This document shows positions 51,651 through 53,589 of a stretch of 53,589 bases of DNA, piece by piece; position 1 is the first letter of the stretch; every line of letters starts with the position of its first letter. This DNA comes from Gracilariopsis chorda (lineage: Eukaryota; Rhodophyta; Florideophyceae; Gracilariales; Gracilariaceae), in the NCBI GenBank assembly GCA_003194525.1, contig NBIV01000344.1:1-53589 (forward strand), read 5' to 3'. Position numbers and translations under genes: made by a program. Under the pieces are notes generated by a model. It was not told the origin of the DNA. It ran no database searches and saw only the letters and a list, made by a program, of their open reading frames with translations.

Positions 51651-52206
51651 TCACCGTTATCTGTCAAATGGACCGGTGGGAAGCCGCTCGACAGTACACC
51701 CCGCTTTGGTACAAGCCGCCAGGCTCACGTCCCGGATACTGGAATCACTCAAAGTAACCCGGATCAACCGCTCGTCGCACTGGACACCAGATGATGATTG
51801 AGAAACACGAAAAAAAACAAACAACTGCTGAGCACACGATCACGGAGCCCAGACTTCGAAACTAGACCGACTCGACCTCACGGATACGACCCGACAAACG
51901 ACTCCGGGATAACAAAACACAAGATAGAGGGAGTGTCACACACAAAGTAGATAGCGATCGACAACACGGGCAACAACGGAGGCCCAACTCAACAACGATA
52001 GGAAGTAAACGTCAAACCACTACCACCCCAACGCCCTCAGGGAGGAACGCAAACCAAAGGAGAATGACCAACACCGACCAACAATTAGATCAAGACACCC
52101 GACGCAACGACGAAAGAGGCAACAACAGCGAAACGGATGAACGGCGGTGAGGGAGAGCCGCGACAGACGAATGATACGGAAAGGGATAGCGGCAGCGGTC
52201 AGCGGG

Positions 52207-52221
52207 GCTGGGCCCATAACG
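52207..52221 (-). other. Copy C primer-binding site
   Basis: The minus strand after the LTR reads CGTTATGGGCCCAGC, matching the initiator-Met half-tRNA complement GGTTATGGGCCCAGC at all but the first base. Confidence 0.8.
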
Positions 52222-53000
52222 TGTTGAAAGTTGAAAGGAAGTTGAAGGGATGGAAGGGAAGTTCGCCAGCTCTAGCTTGGATTTACTTGGAGGTCCTTCA
52301 GGCACATCTTATATACCACTCTAAACTCGAATTGCGCGGGAACACCAACTACAAGTAAAACCTAAACCACTAAGCAGGGACACTCAATACTACCAATCAT
52401 CATCTAACATGACATAGCCAGCTCAGCACAACCTCATTACATCAACGCACACCAACGCACCAACGTTCCGTAATAGTTACGTGCATACACATGACCATGA
52501 CAAGGCACAAATTCACGACTCCAACACACCCCAGCACATGCCAACCCATCACGGTAAGTCAACACGTCACGGTAAATCGGCACGTAACATGTGGTGTTGG
52601 TGCCATGTCATCATGTGGCAATGCACACAACACCCACGTCATCAATATACCCGTGCCTGTGTAAACCTGTTGACAGTGCATGCGCACCTTACCATTGTAC
52701 CAACCACTGCTGTACCACTTGTACCAGGTGTCAACCACTTCACCAGTATCCCCTGCACACAACGTACACTGTGACCACTGTAGTAGCTGGACACGTGGGT
52801 GTGTCCAACCGATCCAGTTATGCCATATCACTTGTACGCACCACGTTGCATATGTACATTTGCAGTAGCCAATCAGAAGCCAGTTTCACGTTGGGTTCGT
52901 GCACACGCGCATATGTGCTTTTGCAGAGGTACCCTCCAAAACCGCCCATGCTCCCCGGAACATTTGGTTTTCAGTGACAGCACATGTACTACTGCCAACA
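52222..53000 (-). repeat. Copia-A copy C 5' LTR, 779 bp
   Basis: Partner of 47658-48436 with limited substitutions, for example CGGTTTTGGAGGG against TGTTTTAGAGGG. It borders a copia-B LTR at 53001. Confidence 0.93.
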
Positions 53001-53450
53001 ACAGCACTGTGTAAACACTTACTTGCATCATCATGAGTATGACAAAGCACAAATTCACATGCCACGGCATCCATGTACATACCTTAGGTGTGTTGCGTGC
53101 ATGGCACGTGCTTACTTGCACAACTGCACATATGCAACACCTGCATGTACCTGTACACCAGATGTAGCCACACATATTCCTAAGTACCATGCGCATTCAC
53201 ATTATGCCAAGTGGCCAGTTCCATGTTCCTGACCCATTCCATGCACAACACTTGAACCAATGCATTGCATATGAGTATATGCAGTAGCCAATCATAGGCA
53301 TGTTTCACGTTGGGTTTGAGAACACACGCATATGCGCTTTTGCAAAGCAGCTCTCAAAAACAGCCCTCCGATATATGAAGCTTTGTTTCCGAGTGCTGCA
53401 CCATGATGTCCCAGGACTACCAAGCACTCGACCATGTCCTAACATCAACA
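53001..53450 (-). repeat. Copia-B LTR, truncated by copy C
   Basis: Read on the minus strand from 53450 it is TGTTGATGTTAGGACATGG ... ACACAGTGCTGT, matching the first 450 bp of LTR B1 (6897 on). The 3' half, including promoter and TATA, is missing at the joint with copy C. Confidence 0.88.
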
Positions 53451-53589
53451 GGCAAGTACACGGGGAGTGGTCTTCGGAGCGCTTGAGCCCGACACCTGTG
53501 TCGTGGTAGCACTGTATGACCCCTCCGAGCCTGACATTACGACATTCCAGACACCTTTCCTGCGACATGCAGCTCGTAGAAGATGTCTC
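53451..53589 (-). pseudogene. Copia-B gag fragment at window end
   Basis: On the minus strand, reading from the window edge gives RHLLRAACRRKGVWNVV, then SEGSYSATTTQVSGSSA, similar to the copia-B2 gag (RHRLRAGCRIKGVWNVV). It runs straight into the LTR start at 53450, as an internal deletion or an insertion joint would give. It continues outside the window. Confidence 0.8.

Larger units (their letters stand above)
47658..53000 (-). mobile_element. Copia-A copy C, internal deletion, 5.3 kb
   Basis: A minus-strand copy of copia-A with both LTRs exactly 779 bp. The internal part is 1.48 kb shorter than in copy A because integrase is fused in frame to the end of RT. Gag, protease and part of integrase are well kept apart from indels at the gag start. 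No target duplication is seen (left flank ATGGA, right flank ACAGC). The right flank is a copia-B LTR and the left a copia-B gag. Confidence 0.95.

Noticed and set aside
38065..53000. A simple inversion between A and C by homologous recombination
   Set aside because: Re-pairing the four flanks in inverted order does not recover any 5-bp target duplication, so a single inversion does not explain the missing TSDs.
1..53589. CRISPR arrays, insertion sequences, attachment sites or bacterial operons
   Set aside because: None are present; all mobile DNA is of eukaryotic type.

Overview
The window is eukaryotic nuclear DNA made almost entirely of nested and broken LTR retrotransposons. I see no prokaryotic operons, no rRNA or tRNA genes and no CRISPR. 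The host cannot be named from sequence alone. The mix of Ty1/copia elements, Ty3/gypsy chromoviruses and a pogo-type DNA transposon, with few visible introns, would suit an oomycete or an alga, but this is only a guess.

Layout, left to right. 1-2000 holds old decayed material: a possible Helitron fragment, a 68-bp tandem repeat and a broken ORF. 2003-7642 is a pile of copia family B pieces: a minus-strand copy (2221-6523) next to plus-strand LTR and integrase fragments. From 7643 a plus-strand copia-B copy (B2) can be followed in order through LTR, leader, gag, protease, integrase, linker and RNase H to about 38064. It has been split by a solo LTR (8043-8820, TSD AACTT), gypsy element D (9401-21129, minus, TSD GTTTC), gypsy element E (21428-30997, plus, TSD CTGCT) and a non-transposon gene island (33181-37430). 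38065-44904 is a full-length copia family A element (plus). 45108-47303 is a pogo/Tigger-like transposon inserted at TA inside a copia-B gag fragment. 47658-53000 is a second copia-A copy (minus) with an in-frame 1.48-kb pol deletion. The window ends in a minus-strand copia-B LTR and gag scrap.

Most elements are dead or damaged. Gypsy D has a stop in its gag zinc knuckle and a changed protease motif. Gypsy E has lost RT and integrase catalytic residues. Copia A carries seven nonsense codons but no frameshift. The pogo transposase has one frameshift, in an A-run.

The most unusual parts are the island at 33.2-37.4 kb, which carries a probable 2-oxoglutarate/Fe(II) dioxygenase-like gene (HxD...H...R, in shifted frames) and two coiled-coil proteins, and the long antisense gene lying between chromodomain and 3' LTR in both gypsy elements. 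The copia elements appear to be primed by an internal half-tRNA-iMet fragment, as in Drosophila copia, whereas both gypsy elements use the 3' end of one similar tRNA.
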